Shown here: piece after piece, positions 6,076 through 12,633 of the stretch
Numbering within the stretch: the stretch's first letter is position 1
Layout of the letters: every line of letters begins with the position of its first letter
Assembly (NCBI GenBank): GCA_021788415.1
Contig: JAJYKR010000006.1
Span: forward strand, 1 to 16,638
Length of the DNA: 16,638 nucleotides
Source of the DNA: an archaeon
GTDB taxonomy: Archaea; Thermoproteota; Nitrososphaeria; Nitrososphaerales; UBA183
Direction: 5' to 3'
Notes under the pieces: generated by a model
The model's database searches: none
The model's input: the letters and a program-made list of their open reading frames with translations, nothing else
Told to the model about the DNA's origin: nothing
Program-made: the position numbers and the translations under genes

Positions 6076-7326
6076 TTGAGCTCCGGCTTGCTCAAGACAG
6101 AAGCGATCGATGTGGAAAGGATCCGGGAAGACTTCCCGATCCTGAAGAGGAAGGTCCACGGCAAGAGGCTGGTGTACCTCGACAACGCGGCCACGACGCA
6201 GAAGCCGAAGGCGGTGATAGACGCGCTCGTGGGCTACTACTCGATGTACAACTCCAACGTCCACCGCTCGGTCCACACGCTCGGGGAGGAGGCGACGGCT
6301 GCATACGAAGGCGCCAGGGAGAAGGCCGCGAGCTTCGTCGGGGCCCAGCCGAAGAGGCTGGTCTTCGTCAGGGGGACCACCGAGGCGACCAACCTGGTCC
6401 GGTTCGCCTGGGGCGAGAAGAACGTGAAGAAGGGGGACGTCCTGGTGACCACTCTGATGGAGCACCACAGCAACATCGTCCCGTGGCAGCTGCTCGCCAG
6501 GAGCAAGGGCGCCACCCTGAAGTTCGCAGGCTTGAATCCGGACGGGACCTTAGACATGGGGAGCTTCGAATCGCTGCTGAAAGAATCCCCCAGGCTGGTC
6601 GCTTTCACCCACTGCTCCAATGTCCTCGGCACGATAAACGACGTGAAGTCTCTGTGCTCGAAGGCCCACGCCGCCGGGGCCATCACCGTGGTCGACGGCG
6701 CCCAGTCCGTGCCGCACATGCCCGTCGACGTGGCGTCGATGGGGGCCGACTTCTTCGCCTATTCCGGCCACAAGATGCTCGGGCCCACTGGGATAGGGGC
6801 CCTAGTGGGCAGAAAGGACCTGCTCGATGATATGGACCCGTTCCAGGGCGGAGGGGAGATGATCCGGGAGGTGTTCCTCGACCATGCCACGTGGAACGAC
6901 GTGCCGTACAAGTTCGAGGCGGGCACCGTGAACATAGCTGACGCCATCGGGCTCGGCGCAGCCGTCGACTACCTTACGTCGGTAGGGATGGGGAAGGTCA
7001 GGGAGCATGAAGTCCTCCTCCTGAAGTACGCCCTCGAGGTCCTCGCGAAGGTGAAGGGCTTCCATGCCTACGGGCCGGAGGACCCGGACAGGAGGGGAGG
7101 GGTGATCTCGTTCAACTACGCAGACGTCCACCCCCATGACCTCGCGACGATCCTCGACGAGGAAGGGATCGCCATCAGGTCAGGCCACCACTGCGCCCAG
7201 CCCCTGATGCGCTGGCTCGACGTCGCGGCCACGAGCAGGGCGAGCTTCCACGTCTACAACTCGTACGACGACATCGACGCCTTGAAGGCCGGGCTCCAGA
7301 AGGCAGGCGGGATATTCAAGGTATGA
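6076..7326 (+). CDS. sufS: SufS, cysteine desulfurase (group II)
   Basis: A pyridoxal-phosphate enzyme that converts L-cysteine to alanine and a protein-bound persulfide, the sulfur source for the SufBCD scaffold. From TTG 6076 it has 416 residues. The PLP lysine is K233 in FFAYSGHKMLGPTG; H131 (MEHHSN) stacks on the cofactor and D207 (VVDGAQ) contacts it. The catalytic cysteine is C373 in RSGHHCAQPLMRW, the short-loop context of group II enzymes. The frame is open far upstream, but that part overlaps the Rieske gene, and family length places the start at TTG 6076 (TTG 6088 is an alternative). Its stop overlaps the sufU start (ATGA), implying coupled translation and stoichiometric expression. 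Confidence 0.96.
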   Translation: MSSGLLKTEAIDVERIREDFPILKRKVHGKRLVYLDNAATTQKPKAVIDALVGYYSMYNSNVHRSVHTLGEEATAAYEGAREKAASFVGAQPKRLVFVRGTTEATNLVRFAWGEKNVKKGDVLVTTLMEHHSNIVPWQLLARSKGATLKFAGLNPDGTLDMGSFESLLKESPRLVAFTHCSNVLGTINDVKSLCSKAHAAGAITVVDGAQSVPHMPVDVASMGADFFAYSGHKMLGPTGIGALVGRKDLLDDMDPFQGGGEMIREVFLDHATWNDVPYKFEAGTVNIADAIGLGAAVDYLTSVGMGKVREHEVLLLKYALEVLAKVKGFHAYGPEDPDRRGGVISFNYADVHPHDLATILDEEGIAIRSGHHCAQPLMRWLDVAATSRASFHVYNSYDDIDALKAGLQKAGGIFKV

Positions 7327-7736
7327 GCAGCGCGGACATCTACAGGGAGGTCATCCTGGACTACTACCGGAACCCGAGGAACTTCGGGAAGCTGGAGAAG
7401 TTCGACATCGACGCCCACGACACCAACCCGCTCTGCGGGGACGAGATCGAGATGCAGATCCGGGTGGGGGACGGCCAGAAGATCGAGGAGATCAAGTTCA
7501 CCGGCAAGGGGTGCGCCATAAGCCAGGCGTCGGCCTCGATGCTCACCGAGCTGGCGAAAGGGAAGCAGCTCGACTGGGTCCGGGAGGTCGCGAAGGACGA
7601 CGTGTTCAAGATGCTGGGGAACCCTGACCTTGGCCCGTCCAGGGTGAAGTGCGCGCTACTCGGCATGAAGGTCTTGAAGACAGGGGTGTACGGGTATCTG
7701 GGCGCCCACTACGAGGACTCCGAGTCCGGGGACTAG
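7323..7736 (+). CDS. sufU: SufU, zinc-dependent sulfurtransferase / IscU-like protein
   Basis: A 137-residue IscU-fold protein that receives persulfide sulfur from SufS and passes it to SufB. The three conserved cysteines and the aspartate are present: C38 and D40 in NPLCGDEIE, C64 in GKGCAISQAS, and C110 in RVKCALLG. In SufU these four residues hold a zinc ion that is swapped onto the SufS active site. The longer spacing between C64 and C110 than in IscU, and the pairing with sufS rather than iscS, favour SufU. The ATG start overlaps the sufS stop by 4 bases. It is the last gene of the operon; its TAG stop directly abuts the stop codon of the convergent small gene. Confidence 0.95.
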   Translation: MSSADIYREVILDYYRNPRNFGKLEKFDIDAHDTNPLCGDEIEMQIRVGDGQKIEEIKFTGKGCAISQASASMLTELAKGKQLDWVREVAKDDVFKMLGNPDLGPSRVKCALLGMKVLKTGVYGYLGAHYEDSESGD

Positions 7737-7928
7737 CTAGCCCGGGGGGAGCCGCACCTGCGGCGCCAGTCCCGCGACCACGAGCAGATAGTAGGCAGGG
7801 ACGAGGATCACGGGCGCGAGGAGCGCGGCCCAGAACACCAACTTCAGGAGCGAGCGGGCCGCTGCTTCCGCCCCCACCATGCTCCTTGGGACGCGCGCAG
7901 CCAGCCAGGCGAGCGGGTTTCCGGTCAA
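7737..7928 (-). CDS. Small single-pass membrane protein, unknown function
   Basis: I do not recognise this protein. It has 63 residues from TTG 7928, or 47 from ATG 7880. The N-terminal half is polar and basic, followed by one strongly hydrophobic segment (LLKLVFWAALLAPVILVPAYYLLVVAGL) near residues 28-55 that is long enough to cross the membrane, perhaps with a proline kink or as a hairpin. The C-terminus is short, QVRLPPG. Support for a real gene is a good TATA box (7961-7968) about 36 bases upstream of the TTG, and stop codons of this gene and sufU that lie back to back with no bases between them. Against it: the gene is short and there are no known motifs. Its position after sdhB allows a link to the succinate dehydrogenase, but this is speculation. 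Confidence 0.5.
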   Translation of the reverse strand: MTGNPLAWLAARVPRSMVGAEAAARSLLKLVFWAALLAPVILVPAYYLLVVAGLAPQVRLPPG

Positions 7929-7960
7929 CTCTCCTACCTGCGAAGACGACGCCCGCGCGG

Positions 7961-7968
7961 GTTATAAT
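7961..7968 (-). promoter_or_regulatory. TATA box for the small minus-strand gene
   Basis: On the minus strand the sequence reads GAATTATAACCC, an AT-rich island between GC-rich flanks. It predicts a transcription start near 7938, about 10 bases before the TTG at 7928. It begins only a dozen bases after the end of sdhB. A 10-base palindrome, CCCGCGCGGG, follows directly (7952-7961). Confidence 0.5.
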
Positions 7969-7980
7969 TCTACCTAGGGC

Positions 7981-8751
7981 TCACTTCTGGGCCGCCGCCG
8001 CCTGCTGCGTCCAGACCTTCGCCCCCTCGGACCTCGGCGGCCTCCCCGACATCACGTGCCGCTTCAGGAGCTGTATCCCGAGGGCGGGGTCGACCCCCTT
8101 CGGGCACACCGCTGAGCAGGTCCCAGCGAAGTGGCACCTCCACACGCCGTGGACGGTGTCCAGCGCCTCGATCCTCTCCTTCCCTCCTTCGTCCCTCTCG
8201 TCCGCCAGGTACCTGTACGCCTGGGCGAGTGCCTGGGGGCCGGGGAAGAGCGAGTCCGTCCCCACAGTGGGGCAGGACGAGGTGCACAGGCCGCACTTTA
8301 TGCAGTAAGTGAACTGCAGCACCTTCTCAAGCTCGTCAGGCTTCATCAGGTACTCGGCCGTCGGGTGGTCCAGCTCGTGCTTGTCTGACCTGAGGACGAA
8401 CGGCATGAGCTCTCGGTGCTTCTCGAAGAACGACTCCAGGTCCGTGACGAGGTCTTTGATTATGGTGAAGTTGTCCAGCGGCTGAGCGAGCACCTCCTCT
8501 CCGCCCAGCTCATCCACCTGGGTGTAGCAGGCGAGCCTGGCCCTCCCGTTGATCTTCATGCCGCACGACCCGCAGGACGCCTGCCTGCATGAGAAGCGGA
8601 CCGCGATCGAGTGGTCCAGATAGTCCCGGGCGTAGAGCAGCGCGTCGAGGACGGTCATCCCTGGCCTCTTGGGGACCTCGTATTCGGCGAGCCTCGGCCT
8701 CTCGTCCGCGGCGGGGTCGAACCTCTGCACGACCAGCTTGAAGTCGGTCAC
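7981..8751 (-). CDS. sdhB: SdhB, succinate dehydrogenase iron-sulfur subunit
   Basis: Passes electrons from the SdhA flavin to quinone in the membrane. All eleven cluster cysteines are present at the same spacing as in E. coli SdhB: C55, C60, C63 and C75 for [2Fe-2S] (FSCRQASCGSC...C); C150, C153, C156 and C216 for [4Fe-4S]; C160, C206 and C212 for [3Fe-4S] (CIKCGLCTSSCP and CHFAGTCSAVCPKG). The start is GTG 8751, giving 256 residues. The reading frame is open for another 40 codons upstream, but that part overlaps sdhD and has no family similarity, while GTG 8751 overlaps the sdhD stop by 4 bases (GTGA), a typical coupled junction. It is the last gene of the sdh operon. Confidence 0.95.
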   Translation of the reverse strand: MTDFKLVVQRFDPAADERPRLAEYEVPKRPGMTVLDALLYARDYLDHSIAVRFSCRQASCGSCGMKINGRARLACYTQVDELGGEEVLAQPLDNFTIIKDLVTDLESFFEKHRELMPFVLRSDKHELDHPTAEYLMKPDELEKVLQFTYCIKCGLCTSSCPTVGTDSLFPGPQALAQAYRYLADERDEGGKERIEALDTVHGVWRCHFAGTCSAVCPKGVDPALGIQLLKRHVMSGRPPRSEGAKVWTQQAAAAQK

Positions 8752-9101
8752 GCCCCTGCCACCCCGAACACGGCAAGCAGGACCGTCCTCGTGCCGTAGC
8801 CTACCGATACGACTATCGCCAGGACAGTCCCGACGTCGACCCACTTGCTCCAGGGAGCCGTCTGCCTCCACTCGTGGAGGATTATCCTCACGCCGTTGAA
8901 CCCGTGCACAAGCACGACGACCAGGAGCGCCTCGAGGAAGATGGCATAGAACCCGTTCTGATAGACCGCGAGTATGTTCGAGAACGATATCGCGGTGGCG
9001 TAGTAGTTGAGCACCCCCTGCATCACCAGGTGTACCGAGACGAGGACGACTGCGAGGACGGCCGTGGCATACTGGACCAGCATCAGCTTGGACTCTCTCA
9101 T
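8748..9101 (-). CDS. sdhD: SdhD, succinate dehydrogenase membrane anchor
   Basis: A 117-residue membrane subunit with three predicted helices (about 8-28, 51-68 and 87-108). Histidines sit where heme b ligands are expected: H24 in VSVHLVMQG in helix 1 and H66 in LVHGFNGVRII in helix 2. The HGxNGxR phrase matches that of SdhC (HGLNGIR), showing the two anchors are paralogues. Together with SdhC there are four candidate heme ligands, as would be needed for a two-heme enzyme. The ATG start overlaps the stop of the preceding micro-ORF by 4 bases (ATGA), and its own stop overlaps the sdhB GTG. It anchors SdhAB and helps form the quinone site. Confidence 0.88.
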   Translation of the reverse strand: MRESKLMLVQYATAVLAVVLVSVHLVMQGVLNYYATAISFSNILAVYQNGFYAIFLEALLVVVLVHGFNGVRIILHEWRQTAPWSKWVDVGTVLAIVVSVGYGTRTVLLAVFGVAGA

Positions 9102-9166
9102 AGCATCCCCTCGAAGATTATCAGGAACGCCCAGACCGCTGCGACCACTGCGGCCGCGATCCCCAC
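9098..9166 (-). CDS. Micro-ORF encoding the missing third helix of SdhC
   Basis: From GTG 9166 this encodes 22 residues: one hydrophobic helix, VGIAAAVVAAVWAFLIIF, ending EGML. It is in the same frame as sdhC and lies immediately after the sdhC TAG. If the TAG is ignored, five more residues (QSLIW) join it to SdhC. Its TGA overlaps the sdhD ATG by 4 bases. It is too short for ordinary gene finders. It could be an independent single-helix subunit translated by re-initiation, comparable in size class to the small SdhF subunit known from mycobacteria. It could also be the C-terminus of SdhC reached by read-through, or the remnant of a recent nonsense mutation or a sequencing error. The in-frame position and missing SdhC helix make a chance ORF unlikely. 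Confidence 0.65.
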   Translation of the reverse strand: MGIAAAVVAAVWAFLIIFEGML

Positions 9167-9181
9167 CCAGATGAGGGACTG

Positions 9182-9580
9182 CTACCCCGAGCTCAGCGCC
9201 TTCGGCTTGTACGGATACTCGATCCTCGAGGGCTTCTTGAATATCAGCCCGAACTCAGCTAGGATGAGTCTGATCCCGTTCAGCCCGTGGAACACCACCA
9301 CGAGGACGATGAGCACCAGTATCAGGTGCCCGAAGGAGTTCTCGAAGATGCCCGAGATGAACTCCCAGCCAGACGGGCTCGGCCCTGTCCCTGTCGGGCC
9401 GCCGACGAAGAAGCTCGTGTCTCCTAGGTGCCCGAGCACGTAGAGGAGGACTGCGACCCCGGTTATCCGCTGGAACGCGTAGGCCCACCTTTCCAGGTTG
9501 TGGTGATAGGGGTTGAGCCACCCCAAGACCCCACGTCTGTTCCCGGCTCTCTCCGAACCCTTCGTACTCGCGTTGGACAT
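9182..9580 (-). CDS. sdhC: SdhC, succinate dehydrogenase cytochrome b subunit (two-helix form)
   Basis: A membrane anchor and heme b subunit. From ATG 9580 it has 132 residues; GTG 9589 would add three. A GGGGTGG stretch lies about 7 bases before the ATG and favours it. Helix 1 begins in the family phrase FQRITG (36-41) and carries H51. Helix 2 (about 84-102) carries H98 in FHGLNGIRLILAEFG. The family normally has a third helix shortly after this, but the protein stops at a TAG (9182-9184) following a polar tail of about 20 residues. The missing helix is encoded in the same frame just beyond. The gene lies 10-19 bases after sdhA and is co-directional with all sdh genes. Confidence 0.88.
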   Translation of the reverse strand: MSNASTKGSERAGNRRGVLGWLNPYHHNLERWAYAFQRITGVAVLLYVLGHLGDTSFFVGGPTGTGPSPSGWEFISGIFENSFGHLILVLIVLVVVFHGLNGIRLILAEFGLIFKKPSRIEYPYKPKALSSG

Positions 9581-9599
9581 CCAGGCCACCCCGACGCTC

Positions 9600-11315
9600 T
9601 CAGTAGTGCCTCTCCGCAGGCTGGTACTTTGTAATCTTGACTGACGAGTACTCGAGCCTCGGCCCTTCGGGGCCAGGGAAGGCCAGGGTGTGCTTCAGCC
9701 AGTTCTTGTCGTCCCTGGAGGGGTAGTCCCTCCTGGCGTGGGACCCCCTCGACTCGGTCCTCGCCAGGGCTCCCGCGACCACCACTTCGGCCACGGTCAG
9801 CATGCTCTCGACTTCGAGCACGTCGCTCAGGTTCGTGTTGTAGACCCTGCTCTTGTCCTCGCAGTGGAGGAAGTCCTTCCTCTTCAGGTCTCTGATCGCC
9901 TTCAGCGCCTCGGTCAGCCCCGCCCCTGTCCTGTAGACGAAGGCGCCATTCGCCATTACCTTCTGGAGCGCGTCCCTCACCTCGTAGGGGTTCGTCCCCC
10001 CCTTCCCGTGGAATATCCCGTCATAGATCCTCTTCTCCTCCTGAGCCGCCTTGTCTCCAGGAGCCGAGGGCTGAGACCTCCCCTCCGCGTACTTCGCAGC
10101 CTCCGCCCCTGTTATCTTCCCCCAGACGAGGCACTCGGCAGTCGAGTTCGCCCCGAGCCTGTTGGCCCCGTTGATGCTCACGCAGGCCGCCTCCCCAGCC
10201 GACCACAGCCCCTTCAGCTTCGTCGCCCCGTCGATGTCTGTGTCGATCCCTCCCATGACGTAGTGGCAGACGGGCCTGACAGGGATCGGCTGCTCCACCG
10301 GGTCGATGCCCCTGAACTTTATGGCGATCTCCCTGATCTGCGAAAGCCTCTCCTTGATCTTCTCGCCCCCGATGGGCGAAAGGTCGAGGTGAAGGTAGTC
10401 CAGCCCTGACGCCTCGTCCTTGAACCCCCTCCCCTCTTCGATCTCCGTCATCATGCCCCTGGAAACCACGTCCCTCGAGGCCAAGTCGAGCTTGTTGGGT
10501 GCGTACTTCTTCATGAAGCGCTCCCCGTCCTTGTTCAGGAGGACCCCCCCTTCCCCCCTCACGGCCTCGGTGATCAGAATCCCTGAGGGGATCAGACCCG
10601 AGGGGTGGAACTGTATGAACTCCATGTCTTTCAGCGGGACCCCCGCCCGGTACGCCATCGCCATGCCGTCAGGGGTCGAGCTGTAGGCGTACGTCGCGAA
10701 GCTGTAGAGCCTCCCGGAGCCTCCCGTCGCCATGATCCCTGCCTTCCCGAGTATCTGGACGAAGTCCCCTGTCTTCCTTTCTATCGCCGTCACCCCCCTG
10801 AATTCCCCGTTTTCGGAGAGCACCGAGGTCGCGAACCACTCCTGGTAGTAGTGGATGTTGTCGTACTTCGTCGTCGTGTCGTAGAGGGTCTGCATCTCGA
10901 AGAAGCCGACCTTGTCCTCGGCGAACACCGCCCTCGGATAGCTGTAGCCCCCGAAGTTCCTCTGCGCTATCCTGCCGTCCTCTCTCCGGCTCCACGGGAG
11001 CCCCCAGTGCTCGAGCTGATAGATCTCGCTGGGCATCTCGTTCACGAACCTTTCGACGGCGTCCTGGTCTGCGAGGTAGTCCGACCCCTTCACAGTGTCG
11101 AACACGTGGGACTCGATCGAGTCTCCGAGCTCCGGGTACAGCACGGCTGCGGTCCCCCCCTCCGCGCTGACCGAGTGCGACCGCATAGCCTGCACCTTGG
11201 TGACTATCGCGATGTCCAGCTTCCCGTTGCTGACCCTGGCCGCCTCGATGGCAGCTCTCAGGCCTGCGATCCCAGAACCGACGATGACGACGTCGTGACG
11301 GTGAGTCTCGACCAA
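9600..11315 (-). CDS. sdhA: SdhA, succinate dehydrogenase flavoprotein subunit
   Basis: Oxidises succinate to fumarate on a covalently bound FAD, linking the citric acid cycle to respiration. From TTG 11315 it has 571 residues, the usual length. Visible features are the FAD-binding DVVIVGSGIAGLRAA (8-22), the covalent FAD histidine H47 in RSHSVSAEGG, and substrate-site residues H237 in FHPSG (threonine is more common than this serine), R253 in AVRGEGG, H351 in CHYVMGG and R386 in GANRLGANS. The frame stays open 52 codons upstream, but this would run over the promoter region of the divergent ribosomal operon and has no family similarity. It is the first gene of sdhA-sdhC-micro-ORF-sdhD-sdhB. 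Confidence 0.96.
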   Translation of the reverse strand: MVETHRHDVVIVGSGIAGLRAAIEAARVSNGKLDIAIVTKVQAMRSHSVSAEGGTAAVLYPELGDSIESHVFDTVKGSDYLADQDAVERFVNEMPSEIYQLEHWGLPWSRREDGRIAQRNFGGYSYPRAVFAEDKVGFFEMQTLYDTTTKYDNIHYYQEWFATSVLSENGEFRGVTAIERKTGDFVQILGKAGIMATGGSGRLYSFATYAYSSTPDGMAMAYRAGVPLKDMEFIQFHPSGLIPSGILITEAVRGEGGVLLNKDGERFMKKYAPNKLDLASRDVVSRGMMTEIEEGRGFKDEASGLDYLHLDLSPIGGEKIKERLSQIREIAIKFRGIDPVEQPIPVRPVCHYVMGGIDTDIDGATKLKGLWSAGEAACVSINGANRLGANSTAECLVWGKITGAEAAKYAEGRSQPSAPGDKAAQEEKRIYDGIFHGKGGTNPYEVRDALQKVMANGAFVYRTGAGLTEALKAIRDLKRKDFLHCEDKSRVYNTNLSDVLEVESMLTVAEVVVAGALARTESRGSHARRDYPSRDDKNWLKHTLAFPGPEGPRLEYSSVKITKYQPAERHY

Positions 11316-11337
11316 TGCTCCGCCTGTGCGAGGGCTG

Positions 11338-11354
11338 ATTTTTTGTTTTCTTAG
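11338..11354 (-). promoter_or_regulatory. A-rich promoter region of the sdh operon
   Basis: On the minus strand CTAAGAAAACAAAAAATC lies about 25-38 bases upstream of the sdhA TTG at 11315. It is the only AT-rich stretch at the right distance for a leaderless start, but no good TATA consensus is visible, so the exact promoter is uncertain. Confidence 0.4.
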
Positions 11355-11453
11355 GCCTTTCCCTAATAATCCAGGCCGACTCTGAAAACAGGCGAGGTCC
11401 TGGTCGCAAACAACCGTTTTCGGCCGGAATTTGGCCCGTTTCATTAAGGACAC

Positions 11454-11463
11454 GTTTATAACC
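11454..11463 (+). promoter_or_regulatory. TATA box of the ribosomal protein operon
   Basis: GTTTATAACC centred near 11458 predicts transcription from about 11484, giving a leader of about 16 bases that contains the purine-rich GAGAGGGGT (11488-11496) in front of the L22 GTG. The box lies inside the longer open frame that begins at 11431, which argues against that upstream start. Confidence 0.65.
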
Positions 11464-11499
11464 GCACCCACATTCGGCCGGGTCTACGAGAGGGGTAAA

Positions 11500-11961
11500 G
11501 TGCCTCACTACGGTTACAGTTTCGAGGGTTTCGACCCGGCGGTTCACGTCAGGGCTAGCGGGAGGGAGGTAAACGTCTCTCCGAAGGCGGCCAGGGAAAT
11601 AGCGGTCACAATAAGGGGGATGTCGCTTTCAAAGGCCATCGACCTGCTCGAGCAGGTCGAAATCAAGAAGATGCCGATTGCTTTCAGGCGACACAAGCTC
11701 AAGGTGGGCCACAGGAGCGAGCTTCAGGGGTTCCCCACCGGTTCCTACCCTGTGAAGGCGGCGAAGGCGTATCTCGGCGTCCTGCACAACCTTGAGGGCA
11801 ACTCGGAGTTCAAGGGGCTCGACCCGGAAAGGGTGAAGATCATCCACGCCGCGGGGTTCGCTGGCAGGACCCAGAAGGACTACGTCCCTCGTGCCTTCGG
11901 CCGGAGCTCCCCCAATTTCCACCAGCTGGTCCACATCGAAGTCGTAGGCAAGGAAGTATAG
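11500..11961 (+). CDS. rpl22: Large subunit ribosomal protein L22 (uL22)
   Basis: Large ribosomal subunit protein lining the exit tunnel. Recognised by SPKAAREIAVTIRGMSLSKAIDLLEQV, RRHKLKVGHRS, YPVKAAKAYLGVLHNLEGN and the C-terminal RAFGRSSPNFHQLVHIEVV. From GTG 11500 the protein is 153 residues, matching archaeal L22. An upstream ATG (11431) is in frame, but it lies before the TATA box and would add a basic segment with no family counterpart. It is the first gene of the ribosomal operon here; its usual upstream neighbours (L3, L4, L23, L2, S19) are not adjacent, because the divergent sdh operon begins there. The stop is followed directly by the S3 ATG. Confidence 0.95.
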   Translation: MPHYGYSFEGFDPAVHVRASGREVNVSPKAAREIAVTIRGMSLSKAIDLLEQVEIKKMPIAFRRHKLKVGHRSELQGFPTGSYPVKAAKAYLGVLHNLEGNSEFKGLDPERVKIIHAAGFAGRTQKDYVPRAFGRSSPNFHQLVHIEVVGKEV

Positions 11962-12633
11962 ATGTCCGTCCAGCAGCGAACCTCCGTGAAGGCGATCCTG
12001 ATGACGAGCAGGTCCTTCGCCGAGCTCGACGAGTTCTTCGAGAAGGAGCTCAGGGACGCAGGCTACGGCGGCCTCGAGGTGCAGAAGTCCCCCGTGGGGA
12101 CGACACTGAAGGTCTACGTCGCCCGCCCCGGCCTCGCCATAGGGAGGCGGGGGACAGGGATCAAGGACCTGACCGACAAAGTTGCGGCGAAGTTCGGCTT
12201 CCCGAACCCCCAGATCGCGGTATCGGAAGTGGAGAACCCGGAGCTCAACGCGCGCATAATGGCAGGACGGATCGCCCAGATCGTGTCGAGGGGGACGGCG
12301 TTCAGGCGGGCCGCGCAGTGGTCTGTGAACAACATCATGAACGCGGGCGCCGAAGGGGTCGAGATATCGGTCGCAGGCAAGCTCAGGAGCGACAGGTCGC
12401 ACGGGGAGAAGTACAGGGCGGGCATAGTCCCCAAGAGCGGGGACACCGCGGCGCGGTCGGTGAGCGAGGCCACCACCGACGTCCTCATGAAGCTGGGCCT
12501 CTACGGGATCAAGGTCAAGATCGCGCTGAAGGACGCACTTCCTCCCGACTTCCAGTTGAAGGAAGACGTCATACAGGAGAATAGAGAAGATGCCACAGCT
12601 CAAACCGCAGGAACTGAGGAAGCAGGACGCTGA
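11962..12633 (+). CDS. rps3: Small subunit ribosomal protein S3 (uS3)
   Basis: A 223-residue small-subunit head protein at the mRNA entry site. The type II KH domain is visible, with its GRRG loop at residues 61-64 in LAIGRRGTGIKDL, followed by the C-terminal S3 domain (AQIVSRGTAFRRAAQW, GVEISVAGKLRSDRSHGEKYRAGIVPKSGD). The ATG abuts the L22 stop. The last 44 bases overlap the start of the L29 gene in another frame, so the polar S3 tail (DATAQTAGTEEAGR) shares DNA with the L29 N-terminus. Confidence 0.97.
   Translation: MSVQQRTSVKAILMTSRSFAELDEFFEKELRDAGYGGLEVQKSPVGTTLKVYVARPGLAIGRRGTGIKDLTDKVAAKFGFPNPQIAVSEVENPELNARIMAGRIAQIVSRGTAFRRAAQWSVNNIMNAGAEGVEISVAGKLRSDRSHGEKYRAGIVPKSGDTAARSVSEATTDVLMKLGLYGIKVKIALKDALPPDFQLKEDVIQENREDATAQTAGTEEAGR

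Noticed and set aside
7649..8308. 219-codon plus-strand open frame spanning the end of sufU and sdhB
   Set aside because: Crosses three genes in a wrong frame and reads as proline/arginine-rich filler in its first half.
8752..8871. 40-residue N-terminal extension of SdhB
   Set aside because: It overlaps sdhD completely, has no family similarity, and GTG 8751 shows a standard GTGA junction.
9182..9184. TAG in sdhC read as pyrrolysine
   Set aside because: Ten or so genes in the window terminate at TAG, so a genome-wide reassignment is unlikely, and no pyl genes are in view.
11338..11352. T-rich run on the plus strand as a terminator
   Set aside because: No plus-strand gene ends upstream of it; sdhA is on the minus strand, where the run reads as the A-rich promoter region.
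10605..11354. 249-codon plus-strand open frame over sdhA
   Set aside because: Antisense to sdhA, which has all family motifs; no independent support.
11431..11499. N-terminal extension of L22 from the ATG at 11431
   Set aside because: The ATG lies upstream of the operon's TATA box (11454-11463), and the extra residues have no counterpart in L22.
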